Source: Mameliella sp. MMSF_3455 (GTDB lineage: Bacteria > Pseudomonadota > Alphaproteobacteria > Rhodobacterales > Rhodobacteraceae). From it: a DNA stretch of 64,000 nt. Below the pieces are notes generated by a model that worked only from the letters and a program-made list of their open reading frames with translations, did no database searches and was not told the origin of the DNA. The number at the start of each line of letters is the position of its first letter. Position 1 is the stretch's first letter. The stretch is from positions 1 to 64,000 of the forward strand of contig NZ_JASHJL010000009.1 in the NCBI RefSeq assembly GCF_030733205.1, in the 5' to 3' direction. Of this stretch, positions 1 through 6,286 are shown one piece after another. A program made the position numbers and the translations under genes.

Positions 1-396
1 GGAAAAGGGGGCGGGCAAGCGCGGAGCGTCCGGGGCGGGGCCTCCGGAGACGGGCCGCGGACGCGGGGTCGGATCGGCCTCGGGCGGTGCGCTTGGCACA
101 GCAGGCATGCCGGGCGCACGGGGCACGGGCGTACGTGTTGGTGTCAGCGGTCCCTTGGCGGGGGCTGCGGGCGCGGCCTCGTCCGGCGGCGCATCGGGCG
201 CTTGCGGAATGTCCGTGTCCGGAGGTCGATCCCAGGCGGCGACAAGCGCGCCCAGTTCCGGAGAGGCCGGGACCAGGTTCAAGGCCGGATCGGAGGTCTC
301 TCCGTTCGGTAGCGCGATCAGGGCCAGAACCACTGCGTGGACGGCCAGCGCCAGACCCAGGCAGACCAAACCTTCGAAGAGGTGACGCCCGGTCAT
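1..396 (-). CDS. TonB-like energy transducer, partial (3' end outside window)
   Basis: The reading frame starts at an ATG at 396 that overlaps the stop of the upstream exbD-like gene (ATGA) and is still open at the window edge after 132 codons. The product has a short cytoplasmic start, one hydrophobic helix at about residues 10-29, then a long proline- and alanine-rich stretch (PAAPAKGPLTPTRTPVP and similar). That is the usual build of the periplasmic arm of TonB. The C-terminal TonB domain that would contact outer-membrane receptors lies outside the window. Its place as last gene of an exbB-exbD-exbD operon supports a role as energy transducer for TonB-dependent transport. TolA is the main alternative, since both have an N-terminal anchor and an extended arm. 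Confidence 0.7.
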   Translation of the reverse strand, partial: MTGRHLFEGLVCLGLALAVHAVVLALIALPNGETSDPALNLVPASPELGALVAAWDRPPDTDIPQAPDAPPDEAAPAAPAKGPLTPTRTPVPRAPGMPAVPSAPPEADPTPRPRPVSGGPAPDAPRLPAPFS

Positions 397-794
397 TCCG
401 TGCCCTCCCCGGTGGTCACAAGATCGACCCGGCCCGCCCCGGCCTCGGCCAGGCGGGAGAGGAGGCGGGCCAGCAGGGCTGCCTGGGTCTGTCGGTCGGT
501 CTGCAGGCGTACCATGCCCGCAGAGGCGGCGGCGCGAATGGCCTCTTCACCGCGCAAGGTGCCGAAGGTGACCATGCCCGACGGCGCGAGCACCAGAACG
601 CGTTGCATTTCTGCGGGCCTGTCGACTGCCAGCTTGCTGCGCCCTGTGCCGCCGGGATCGGCGAATTGCGCAGCCAGCAGAAAGAAGATGAGCAGCAGGA
701 AAACCACGTTGATCATCGGAACCACGGGTTCGCGCCCGGGTTTGGCCGGGCCGGGCCAGAAGCGGCGGGGGGTGTGGAGACGGGAAGGAAACAT
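393..794 (-). CDS. ExbD/TolR-family protein with Asn in place of the membrane Asp
   Basis: This 133-residue protein has the ExbD/TolR layout: a short basic N terminus, one membrane helix (PMINVVFLLLIFFLL, about residues 26-40) and a periplasmic domain. In ExbD, TolR and MotB the helix carries an essential aspartate that takes part in proton flow. The neighbouring paralogue has it (PMIDVVFLLL), but this copy has asparagine at the same place. It probably assembles with the other ExbD copy and ExbB as a second, perhaps non-conducting or structural, subunit. It sits 4 bp downstream of the first exbD gene and overlaps the tonB-like gene. Confidence 0.85.
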   Translation of the reverse strand: MFPSRLHTPRRFWPGPAKPGREPVVPMINVVFLLLIFFLLAAQFADPGGTGRSKLAVDRPAEMQRVLVLAPSGMVTFGTLRGEEAIRAAASAGMVRLQTDRQTQAALLARLLSRLAEAGAGRVDLVTTGEGTE

Positions 795-798
795 GGCG

Positions 799-1176
799 CT
801 ACTCTACCACGGTCAACCCGGTCAGCCCGGCCTTGCGCAATGTTTCCAGCACCTCAACCAGGCGCGCGACGCCGGTACCGGGCTCCGGGCGGACCACCAC
901 GATGTCCTGCGGTGAGGCCATCAGCGGGGCCAGCGCGCCCGGCAGGTCCATGACGGGCCGTCCGTTGAGCGTGACGCCTTCGGGCAGAACGCCGACCAGC
1001 CGGGGCGGGCCGCTGTAGGCGCTGCTGCCTTCGGGGGTGGCAAGCACCAGCGACAGCCCCTCTGTCCCGCCGAAACGCGCCACCAGCATGAAGAAGACCA
1101 ACAGCAGGAAGACCACGTCGATCATCGGCGTCAGGCTGGGGCGGCGTCGGCGCGGGGAAGCGGGAAGGTTCAGCAT
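799..1176 (-). CDS. exbD: ExbD, biopolymer transport protein
   Basis: This 125-residue ExbD/TolR-family protein has a single membrane helix PMIDVVFLLLVFFMLV near residues 17-32, which contains the conserved aspartate of the proton path, followed by a periplasmic domain of about 90 residues. With ExbB it forms the inner-membrane motor that uses the proton gradient to drive TonB. The gene starts 3 bp after exbB and is followed closely by a second exbD-type gene, so the four genes are almost certainly one transcript. The arrangement exbB-exbD-exbD-tonB is one found for nutrient uptake systems in alphaproteobacteria. The receptor it serves is not in the window. Confidence 0.9.
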   Translation of the reverse strand: MLNLPASPRRRRPSLTPMIDVVFLLLVFFMLVARFGGTEGLSLVLATPEGSSAYSGPPRLVGVLPEGVTLNGRPVMDLPGALAPLMASPQDIVVVRPEPGTGVARLVEVLETLRKAGLTGLTVVE

Positions 1177-1179
1177 GGG

Positions 1180-1842
1180 TCAGGCGGTGTCCGGGGCGTC
1201 CTCTTCTTCCCCAGCATAGGCCCAGGGCGTGGTGAAAACGCGGGTCACGATGTCCTCGAGGTCATGCGCCAGCCGATCTGTCATGCCATCAAAGACCGAG
1301 AGCATGACGCTGGCCGGGATGGCGACGGCCATGCCGGCGGCTGTGGTCAGTAGGGCCTCCCAGATGCCGCCGGCCAAGGTCGCCGGGTCGGCCTGCTGTC
1401 CGCTGTCCTGCAGTGCCTGGAATGCGTCGATCATGCCCAGCACCGTTCCCAGCAAGCCGATCAGCGGCGCGATGGTCACCACCAGGTCCAGCATCCGTAG
1501 GCCAAGCCGCGTTTCGGTCAGCACCGCGCGAGCCTGGCGGGCCGCCTCTTCGCGGGCGTCTTCCTCGGGGATCGAGAGGCGCGCCTGCATCGCGGCCTGT
1601 GCCACGCGAGACCGCGGTGCCGGATCAAAGGAGATATGGCTCATCGCCAACGTGGTTTGCCCCTGGCCCCAGAACCGCAGGGCGGTCTCGGCCCCGACGC
1701 GTTTCCAGGTGCCCAGACGCAGGAGTTGCCACAGCTTCCACAGGATGAGCGTCAGTGTCAGTACCGAGAGGATCGCGATGGCCCAGAGTGCGGGGCCGCC
1801 GCGGTCGAGGAACTGGGTGAGGGTGCTCAGGCTGGTCATCAT
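1180..1842 (-). CDS. exbB: ExbB/TolQ/MotA-family proton channel protein
   Basis: This 220-residue membrane protein has three hydrophobic helices: about residues 18-38, then a pair at about 125-145 and 165-185 carrying the family signature IAPLIGLLGTVLGMIDAF and a second segment LLTTAAGMAVAIPA. It is the channel component that assembles as a pentamer around ExbD and couples proton flow to TonB. It is the first gene of the operon. The start was taken at the first of two adjacent ATG codons at 1842; the second is equally possible. TolQ is less likely because no tolA, tolB or pal follows. Confidence 0.9.
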   Translation of the reverse strand: MMTSLSTLTQFLDRGGPALWAIAILSVLTLTLILWKLWQLLRLGTWKRVGAETALRFWGQGQTTLAMSHISFDPAPRSRVAQAAMQARLSIPEEDAREEAARQARAVLTETRLGLRMLDLVVTIAPLIGLLGTVLGMIDAFQALQDSGQQADPATLAGGIWEALLTTAAGMAVAIPASVMLSVFDGMTDRLAHDLEDIVTRVFTTPWAYAGEEEDAPDTA

Positions 1843-2501
1843 GGACGGGTCTTTCTGAGGCGACGATCGGGGCCTGCAACAGTGTTCTCATGAAACGGCG
1901 CGTGGTGCGAGACCTGCAATCCTTTTTCAGATCGACTTTGATCGGGACAACGGTGGACATGAAAGGGAGCTGGCCTTTGACGAAGGGAGATCGGCGAGGT
2001 TTGACCGATGACCGCTGCCATCCAGAGGTCGCGCCTCTCCCTGAACCTGGCAACGATCCGCACGCATGGCAGCGCTATTGTCTGCTTGGTCGGGATCGGT
2101 AGGAACTGTTGTTTGGCATTCCCGGCGCTTGGGACCATGGCGGCGGCAAATGAACCGCGATGGTGTCGCTGTCCGCCAACCTCGAAAGTCACGGTCATCA
2201 TGCGTCGCAAGTGGGTAAGGGTCTAGGGAACGCTGCCCGGCCCAAGTGGCAGACGGACGGTCTTCCTGGGATTGCCCCAAGGAGAGATTGACAAGCTCCT
2301 CCGACAGGTCACTGGTCAGGGCAAAGCGCGCAGCCTCCGACCGAAAGTCTGCCGTTCACTGTCATGTCACCGTTGTGCTCCCTCGCATCACGATAGGTGA
2401 TCGAAGGAGCAGCACTAATCCCGGGCCCGGTCTTTGTTGGCCTGCGCAGGCCGCAACGCCTTGGCGGAACAACCAAGTTCAATTCACTGGAAAATCGGCG
2501 G
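1843..2501. other. Host intergenic region upstream of exbB
   Basis: No convincing gene is seen here. Open frames on both strands have atypical composition and lack ribosome-binding sites. The segment must contain the promoter of the leftward exb operon. An imperfect hairpin lies at 2376-2411 (arms TGCTCCCTCGCATCAC and GTGATCGAAGGAGCA, loop GATAG). The right edge is the prophage insertion point, so before insertion this DNA was continuous with the region before mraZ that now begins at 41633. Confidence 0.6.
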
Positions 2502-2506
2502 CTGGC
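2502..2506. repeat. Left target-site duplication CTGGC
   Basis: The five bases CTGGC directly precede the TGT terminus of the prophage. The same five bases directly follow its ACA terminus at 41628-41632. A 5-bp duplication is the hallmark of Mu-family transposition. Confidence 0.92.
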
Positions 2507-2535
2507 TGTTAGGTGACACTTATTCTTACAGTGAA
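2507..2535 (+). repeat. Prophage left terminal inverted repeat (attL, transposase end site)
   Basis: The left end reads TGTTAGGTGACACTTATT and continues to CAGTGAA at 2535. Compared without gaps to the inward reading of the right end, it matches at 21 of 29 positions, including TGT, GTGAC and the final CAGTGAA. In Mu the ends begin with TG and carry transposase-binding sites, so this is the likely L1 site. Outside it lies CTGGC. Confidence 0.88.
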
Positions 2536-2927
2536 GGCGGAAGAGGCCCGATGAAGGCGGTAGAAGCCGGATCGCCAATAAAATAAGGGCGTTCACAGGT
2601 TCAGAGGGTCACCCAGCGCGCCGCGCCGGAGTTTTTCAGTAACCCCTGAAAACGGGCAAATCGGGCCGATCCGCGTGCCAGGCACCGAAACCAGGGCGAT
2701 GGAGGGGTGAGACGCGCAAACCCCTTTCAATACTGGTTTAATCGGCGTTTCAGGGGCCTGTAAACCGGCTTTGAACCGGGTTCTGGGTATCGGGAACCGG
2801 AAAATCCGGCTTCCAGTTCGGTTCTGACTTTCCAGAAAGCGATTATGGGCGCAAAAACAAAGGCCTGACAGGATTTGTGCCATGCCATACCTTCGTGCAA
2901 ACTGGAAAGTGATTTTAGGTGTTCAGG
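2536..2927. other. Prophage left-end untranslated region with inverted repeats
   Basis: This stretch of almost 400 bp lies between the left terminus and the first prophage gene. It has no credible gene. It is rich in repeated ACCGG/CCGGT words and inverted repeats: TTTTCAG and CTGAAAA flank 6 bp at 2634-2653, and the CCCCTGAAA word there recurs inverted as TTTCAGGGG near 2748-2757. In Mu the corresponding segment holds additional transposase sites L2 and L3, so these repeats are candidates for such sites, but I cannot fix their positions by eye. Confidence 0.5.
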
Positions 2928-3215
2928 TCATTGGTCGGGTGCAGACAGAGCCCCTGGATATTTCTCCAGGAAGCTCTGAATGAGGCTTTCCCGGGCTTGA
3001 ATTGACAACCCGCATGCCCCGATCACATCGTCGGCAAAATCGCCGTACTTGCTTAAGAACTCGCCTTGCATACCGGCGTTCCAGCGTAGGATGTCAATCC
3101 GACATTCCGCGTTTTCGATGATCATTTTGCTGATCTTCTCCACCTCTTCGGGGGACTGAGCGGAAGCCGGTAGCGCCGAGGCTACGACGATCAAAAGCGT
3201 TCTTGCAATTCTCAT
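2928..3215 (-). CDS. Small secreted protein of unknown function (prophage cargo)
   Basis: The 95-residue product begins with a clear signal peptide (MRIARTLLIVVASALPASA, predicted cut before QS), so it is probably periplasmic. The mature part is about 75 residues, mostly helical in appearance, with two cysteines (AECRID and GACGL) that could form a disulphide. A good ribosome-binding site (GGAG, 8 bases before the ATG) supports the start. The gene lies next to the SieB-like gene, is transcribed with the lysogeny genes and has base composition near 50% GC, well below the phage core. I do not recognise the family. A role in altering the lysogen surface or periplasm is only a guess. Confidence 0.65.
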   Translation of the reverse strand: MRIARTLLIVVASALPASAQSPEEVEKISKMIIENAECRIDILRWNAGMQGEFLSKYGDFADDVIGACGLSIQARESLIQSFLEKYPGALSAPDQ

Positions 3216-3269
3216 GTCAAACTCCGGATTAGATAAGTGATGTCTAGAAAGGTCTATCTACACCATTAC

Positions 3270-3836
3270 TTAGCTCCACGGGTCTGTCGCCTCGTGAAGG
3301 ATATTTCGAACTTCGTCTTCAAAACGCACAGAGTTCTTGAAGTCGTCGGGCATCCGATCATAGCCGCGCTTGGCGACGATCTTGAAAATGTCATCAGGCA
3401 TCGCGTGGTGCAGTTGGTTGAAGGATTGCAGACCGGGCATGAGCCGAAGGCAGCCTTTTTCGCGTAAAGAGAGCAGAATGGGGTTACTTGATGCCCCCTT
3501 GATGGTCCTAACGCCTGAATCAGTCATCGCCCATAGAACACACAGCTCTTGAAGGTTCAGCGATAAAAACGCTTCTTCGACCATCTGTTTTCGCTTCTTC
3601 GCGTAGTATGGTCGCTTTGCCAGTCTCCACGCCTTCGACAAGGTCTCAACGGCAAGGATGGCGGCTGACAGAAAAAGAATGACGACAAAGAAACTCTCAT
3701 ATTCGGTTGTGAAGGCCGGGCGCTCGATGCCCAACCAATCGAACGGCGCGAACAGCAATGCTGCCGCGAAGAGGAAGACCGCAAGGGCAGTCTTTGGTGA
3801 TTTCAAGGGAGCCAGCAAAGCGGATAGGTCGGGCAT
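3270..3836 (-). CDS. SieB-like superinfection exclusion membrane protein
   Basis: The 188-residue product has the layout of the SieB family of phage P22 and relatives: an N-terminal segment LLAPLKSPKTALAVFLFAA leading into a first membrane helix, a FDWLGI turn, a second helix (FFVVILFLSAAILAVETLSK), then a basic linker and a soluble C-terminal domain of about 120 residues. SieB proteins sit in the inner membrane of the lysogen and stop development of some superinfecting phages. The gene lies beside the repressor and in the same direction, as expected for a gene expressed in the lysogen. I chose the ATG at 3836 because it places the LKSPKTAL motif where family members have it. A TTG at 3863 would add nine residues. 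Confidence 0.72.
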   Translation of the reverse strand: MPDLSALLAPLKSPKTALAVFLFAAALLFAPFDWLGIERPAFTTEYESFFVVILFLSAAILAVETLSKAWRLAKRPYYAKKRKQMVEEAFLSLNLQELCVLWAMTDSGVRTIKGASSNPILLSLREKGCLRLMPGLQSFNQLHHAMPDDIFKIVAKRGYDRMPDDFKNSVRFEDEVRNILHEATDPWS

Positions 3837-3930
3837 CTTGGATCCAAGTGAGTTCGGGGACAAAACAGTGTCTTCAAGGTAAATGTGCCACCGCTGGCTT
3901 AGGTTGGAATCGGGGCCTTTAATTGTTTTT

Positions 3931-4614
3931 CTATCGCCAAAGATGCCCTGACCAGACCACCTCGCCCAGGATGTTCTGCGAGATCGCGTTCATGGCGGGG
4001 CCGGTGTGGTATTCGGGCGGGTATCGTTTCTGGTCGGGGTTGTCGCTGCGGGCGATGATCGCTGTGCCTGGGAGCAGTTCCAGGCGCTTGACCCGCGTGC
4101 CGTCTTCGGGCGCGTTGTAGACGTAGAGCTTGCCCGAGGTGATCTCGGTCCGGTGCCGGTCGATCATGACCAGGTCACCGTTGGAGATCGCCGGCGCCAT
4201 GCTGTCCCCGCGTGCGGTGATCAGGATGCAGCGGTCTGGGCGGATGCCGGTTTCGATCAGCCAGTCGCGCGGAACGGCGAGATGATCTTTTGGCGGGGCG
4301 TCGAGGTTGACCACGCCGTGCCCAGCGGCGGCGCTGGCCTCGTATCGGGCGATGGTGGCGAAGCGTTCGCCGTCGAGTTCCGTGGTCGGTTCAACTGAGC
4401 GGGGCGGGCCGAAGGAAATCTCGATCCCAAGCGCTTCACAAACTTCAGAAATTTTTGCGAGCTTCGGACCGGCGCCGTTTTTGTTCCTCGGGTTTAGAAT
4501 GTTCCTGAGTGTGTCAGGTGGCAGGTTGTAGGCTTGCTCAGCAGCAAATGGCTTCATGCCCAGCTGTTCAAGCCGGTCTCTGATTGCTTGTTCGAACCGC
4601 ATCTTAACATCCAT
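3931..4614 (-). CDS. Prophage repressor, HTH plus S24 (LexA-like) peptidase
   Basis: The 227-residue protein is the presumed lysogeny repressor. Residues 1-65 form a helix-turn-helix domain (FAAEQAYNLPPDTLRNIL). From about residue 85 there is a signal-peptidase-like S24 domain with the catalytic serine in RGDSMAP and the catalytic lysine in DGTRVKRLEL, and a likely self-cleavage region at SAAAGHG. Such repressors cleave themselves when RecA is active, so the prophage is probably induced by DNA damage, unlike Mu, whose repressor lacks this domain. It is transcribed away from the early operon, and one 16-bp operator lies only 4 bp upstream of its ATG, which suggests autoregulation. There is no clear ribosome-binding site, so the message may be leaderless. 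Confidence 0.92.
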   Translation of the reverse strand: MDVKMRFEQAIRDRLEQLGMKPFAAEQAYNLPPDTLRNILNPRNKNGAGPKLAKISEVCEALGIEISFGPPRSVEPTTELDGERFATIARYEASAAAGHGVVNLDAPPKDHLAVPRDWLIETGIRPDRCILITARGDSMAPAISNGDLVMIDRHRTEITSGKLYVYNAPEDGTRVKRLELLPGTAIIARSDNPDQKRYPPEYHTGPAMNAISQNILGEVVWSGHLWR

Positions 4615-4618
4615 GTCA

Positions 4619-4693
4619 TCGGTACATGTACCGAGTAAAATTCTGCTTGACTATCGGTAAGTGTACCAAATACTAATTAGGTATGCATACCGA
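4619..4693. promoter_or_regulatory. Repressor operator array, three 16-bp palindromes
   Basis: Three related palindromes lie between the divergent repressor and early genes: TCGGTACATGTACCGA (4619-4634, perfect), TCGGTAAGTGTACCAA (4654-4669) and TAGGTATGCATACCGA (4678-4693). The shared form is TNGGTA-N4-TACCNA, with centres 35 and 24 bp apart. The first is next to the repressor start, the second lies inside the early promoter and the third touches the ribosome-binding site region of the first early gene. This is the expected layout for a lysis-lysogeny switch bound by the repressor, and perhaps also by the Ner-like protein. Confidence 0.85.
4647..4674 (+). promoter_or_regulatory. Early promoter (Pe) of the prophage
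   Basis: A -35 box TTGACT (4647-4652) is followed after 16 bp by a -10-like AATACT (4669-4674). The second repressor operator fills the spacer, so repressor binding would exclude RNA polymerase. The first early gene starts 29 bp downstream. Confidence 0.6.
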
Positions 4694-4702
4694 GGCAGAG
4701 CA

Positions 4703-4987
4703 ATGAAATCAATCCGCAACCTTGTGACCGACGTTTTGACGTTGGCGGGAGCGTATACAGCGCACACCGGTCTGGCAGAGAGCACAGTCTCGACTTTGGC
4801 CTTGAATGACGGGAAGCGTCTTCGTGTGTATCGCGAGGGCACTCCAAAGGGGCGGCCAGCATACATTACGCCAGACCGCTTCCTTTCCGCCCTGACCTGG
4901 TTCTCCGAGAACTGGCCGTCCGATCTGGAATGGCCTGCGGAGATCGAGCGTCCCGTCGCCAAGCCCGCCAGCAAAGGAGCCGCGTGA
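4703..4987 (+). CDS. Small helix-turn-helix protein in the Ner position
   Basis: This is the first early gene, opposite the repressor, where Mu has ner. The 94-residue product contains a helix-turn-helix-like segment (AHTGLAESTVSTLALNDGKRL, about residues 17-36) followed by a conserved-looking C-terminal part ending in LTWFSENWPSDLEWP. Ner turns down early and repressor transcription after induction, and a like role here is inferred from position and fold. The ATG at 4703 follows a GAGG ribosome-binding site. An earlier in-frame start at 4661 would lie inside the promoter and is unlikely. The stop overlaps the next start (TGATG). Confidence 0.7.
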   Translation: MKSIRNLVTDVLTLAGAYTAHTGLAESTVSTLALNDGKRLRVYREGTPKGRPAYITPDRFLSALTWFSENWPSDLEWPAEIERPVAKPASKGAA

Positions 4988-5073
4988 TGCCGCACGGCTG
5001 GTGGATGATCCCCTTGGCCATAGCCGGGCTTTGCCTCTGGCTGGCCGTTCTCAAGCTGACGGGGGTGCTGTGA
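4987..5073 (+). CDS. 28-residue single-pass membrane protein
   Basis: This very short gene is coupled on both sides by TGATG overlaps: its ATG shares a base with the previous stop, and its own stop shares a base with the next ATG. The product MPHGWWMIPLAIAGLCLWLA plus eight more residues is almost entirely one membrane helix. The exact fit between neighbours argues that it is translated. Function is unknown; small membrane proteins in early phage operons may act on host membrane complexes, but nothing here shows that. Confidence 0.5.
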   Translation: MPHGWWMIPLAIAGLCLWLAVLKLTGVL

Positions 5074-5522
5074 TGCTGACCTGTGCCGACATCGTTCTCC
5101 GTGCCCACCAAGTTGGCGCGGGCCTCACCGACCGCGAGCGGATCGCCCTGGGCGCCACGCTCATCGAGACGGTGATCGACCCCCGCTATCATCCGGAGCT
5201 TGCCTACACGGTCACGCATTTGCGCGACCATGCCGAGGCGCTCCGGGACGCTTTCTTTGACCTCGACACACCGGACGGGCCTGGCACAGGCAAGGCCACC
5301 ACTCACGAGCAGATGGGCCTGTCCGGATCCTGCGGCGCCCCGGCGTTGCAGCCCCTCACGCCGCGTGCCGCCACCTCCTCCCGGTGGCGCGCGGCGTGGG
5401 ATCGGATCGTCCGCGCCGAACGGTGGATCAGTGACAGCTGGATCGGCGACGGGATCGCCGGTGTCTGCATCGCGATCCTGCTGATCGGCGCGTTGTTTGT
5501 GCCCCTGTTCCTGCCCGTTTGA
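5073..5522 (+). CDS. Early protein of unknown function with C-terminal membrane helix
   Basis: The 149-residue product has a soluble N-terminal part of about 115 residues, a linker rich in Ala, Ser and Pro around residues 82-105, and a C-terminal membrane helix (GVCIAILLIGALFVPLFLPV). The start at 5073 overlaps the stop of the tiny membrane gene upstream; a longer frame reaching back to 5001 would swallow that gene and is less likely. I do not recognise the family. A C-terminal anchor would place it in the inner membrane facing the cytoplasm. Confidence 0.6.
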   Translation: MLTCADIVLRAHQVGAGLTDRERIALGATLIETVIDPRYHPELAYTVTHLRDHAEALRDAFFDLDTPDGPGTGKATTHEQMGLSGSCGAPALQPLTPRAATSSRWRAAWDRIVRAERWISDSWIGDGIAGVCIAILLIGALFVPLFLPV

Positions 5523-5533
5523 AGGAGCGTTCA

Positions 5534-5791
5534 ATGCCCCCTGAAACCCGGAAAAACCTGATCTCTCTTCGGCAGTTGATGTCCAAGGCCCGCGACCATC
5601 GCCGCTTGGCCGCATCGGCGCAGGCTGTGGGCTTGATCGATACGTCTGCCCAAAACATCGGGCACGCCCTGGTGCTGGAACGTGACGCCATCGACCTCCT
5701 CGACGCGCTGGAAGCAAGCGGCACGCTGATTGCCATCGAGGCCCTGGTGGCCAGTGCCACCAGCTATGCGCGGGAGCGGCGCCATGTATGA
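5534..5791 (+). CDS. Small early protein, unknown
   Basis: The 85-residue, mostly helical protein follows a strong ribosome-binding site (AAGGAG, 7 bases before the ATG at 5534). The sequence has no motif I recognise and no membrane segment. It overlaps the next gene by 8 bp, which supports its place in the early operon. Confidence 0.6.
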   Translation: MPPETRKNLISLRQLMSKARDHRRLAASAQAVGLIDTSAQNIGHALVLERDAIDLLDALEASGTLIAIEALVASATSYARERRHV

Positions 5792-6050
5792 GCCGTACCA
5801 GGTCAGACAGAGCGGCTATGGCTGGGCCGTGTTTAACCGCCGGACGCGTGAGAAGGTCAGCAACCAGGTCAGTTCCCGGTCTGTTGCCGAGGACCGCTGT
5901 GTCGAGATGAACCGCGAGGCGCGGCGGCGTCGCCGCCCCTGCCTTTGCTGCGGCGCGCCCTTCATCAGCGAAGGACTGCACAACCGCATGTGCAACGGGT
6001 GTCGGCGCGGAGCCGATCCCTTCGACCGTCGCCAGGGGCTATCCGCATGA
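5784..6050 (+). CDS. Small zinc-ribbon protein
   Basis: The 88-residue protein has two paired-cysteine knuckles (CLCC and CNGC, about residues 53-72) that would bind one zinc ion, preceded by a very basic run (REARRRRRP). This suggests nucleic-acid binding. It overlaps both neighbours, upstream by 8 bp and downstream by ATGA. Its specific function is unknown. Confidence 0.65.
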   Translation: MYEPYQVRQSGYGWAVFNRRTREKVSNQVSSRSVAEDRCVEMNREARRRRRPCLCCGAPFISEGLHNRMCNGCRRGADPFDRRQGLSA

Positions 6051-6286
6051 ATCACGCCTCGATCAAGTCCGCGCGCCTGCAGCGTGTCCTCAAGGTGCTG
6101 AGCGACAGGCGCGAGCATTCCACGTTGGAGATCATGACACGGGCCAAGGCGCCCGCCGTCAGCGCGATCATTTCCGAACTGCGCTGCATCGGCGCGAAGA
6201 TCGACTGCACCCGCCGCAGCGACGGGCCGAATGGTGAGCCCCGCTGGTACTACAAGATGACGAAAGGGCCGCGCGCCGATGGGTAA
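6047..6286 (+). CDS. Small winged-helix-like DNA-binding protein
   Basis: The 79-residue protein reads as one winged-helix domain: helices RLQRVLKVLSDRREHSTLEI and SAIISELRCIGAKIDC, then a wing ending in GEPRWYYKM. This pattern is common in small phage regulators that set choice-specific transcription. The start overlaps the previous stop (ATGA), and its own end overlaps the ParB-like gene by 8 bp. No target site can be assigned. Confidence 0.65.
   Translation: MNHASIKSARLQRVLKVLSDRREHSTLEIMTRAKAPAVSAIISELRCIGAKIDCTRRSDGPNGEPRWYYKMTKGPRADG

Noticed and set aside
2479-2506. AATTCACTGGAAAAT as the true left end of the prophage
   Set aside because: It has the wrong orientation for a terminal repeat and no matching duplication; the TGT end at 2507 has both.
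2593-2883. 96-codon minus-strand frame in the prophage left end
   Set aside because: It consists of translated repeats with no motif and no ribosome-binding site; the region fits an untranslated phage end better.
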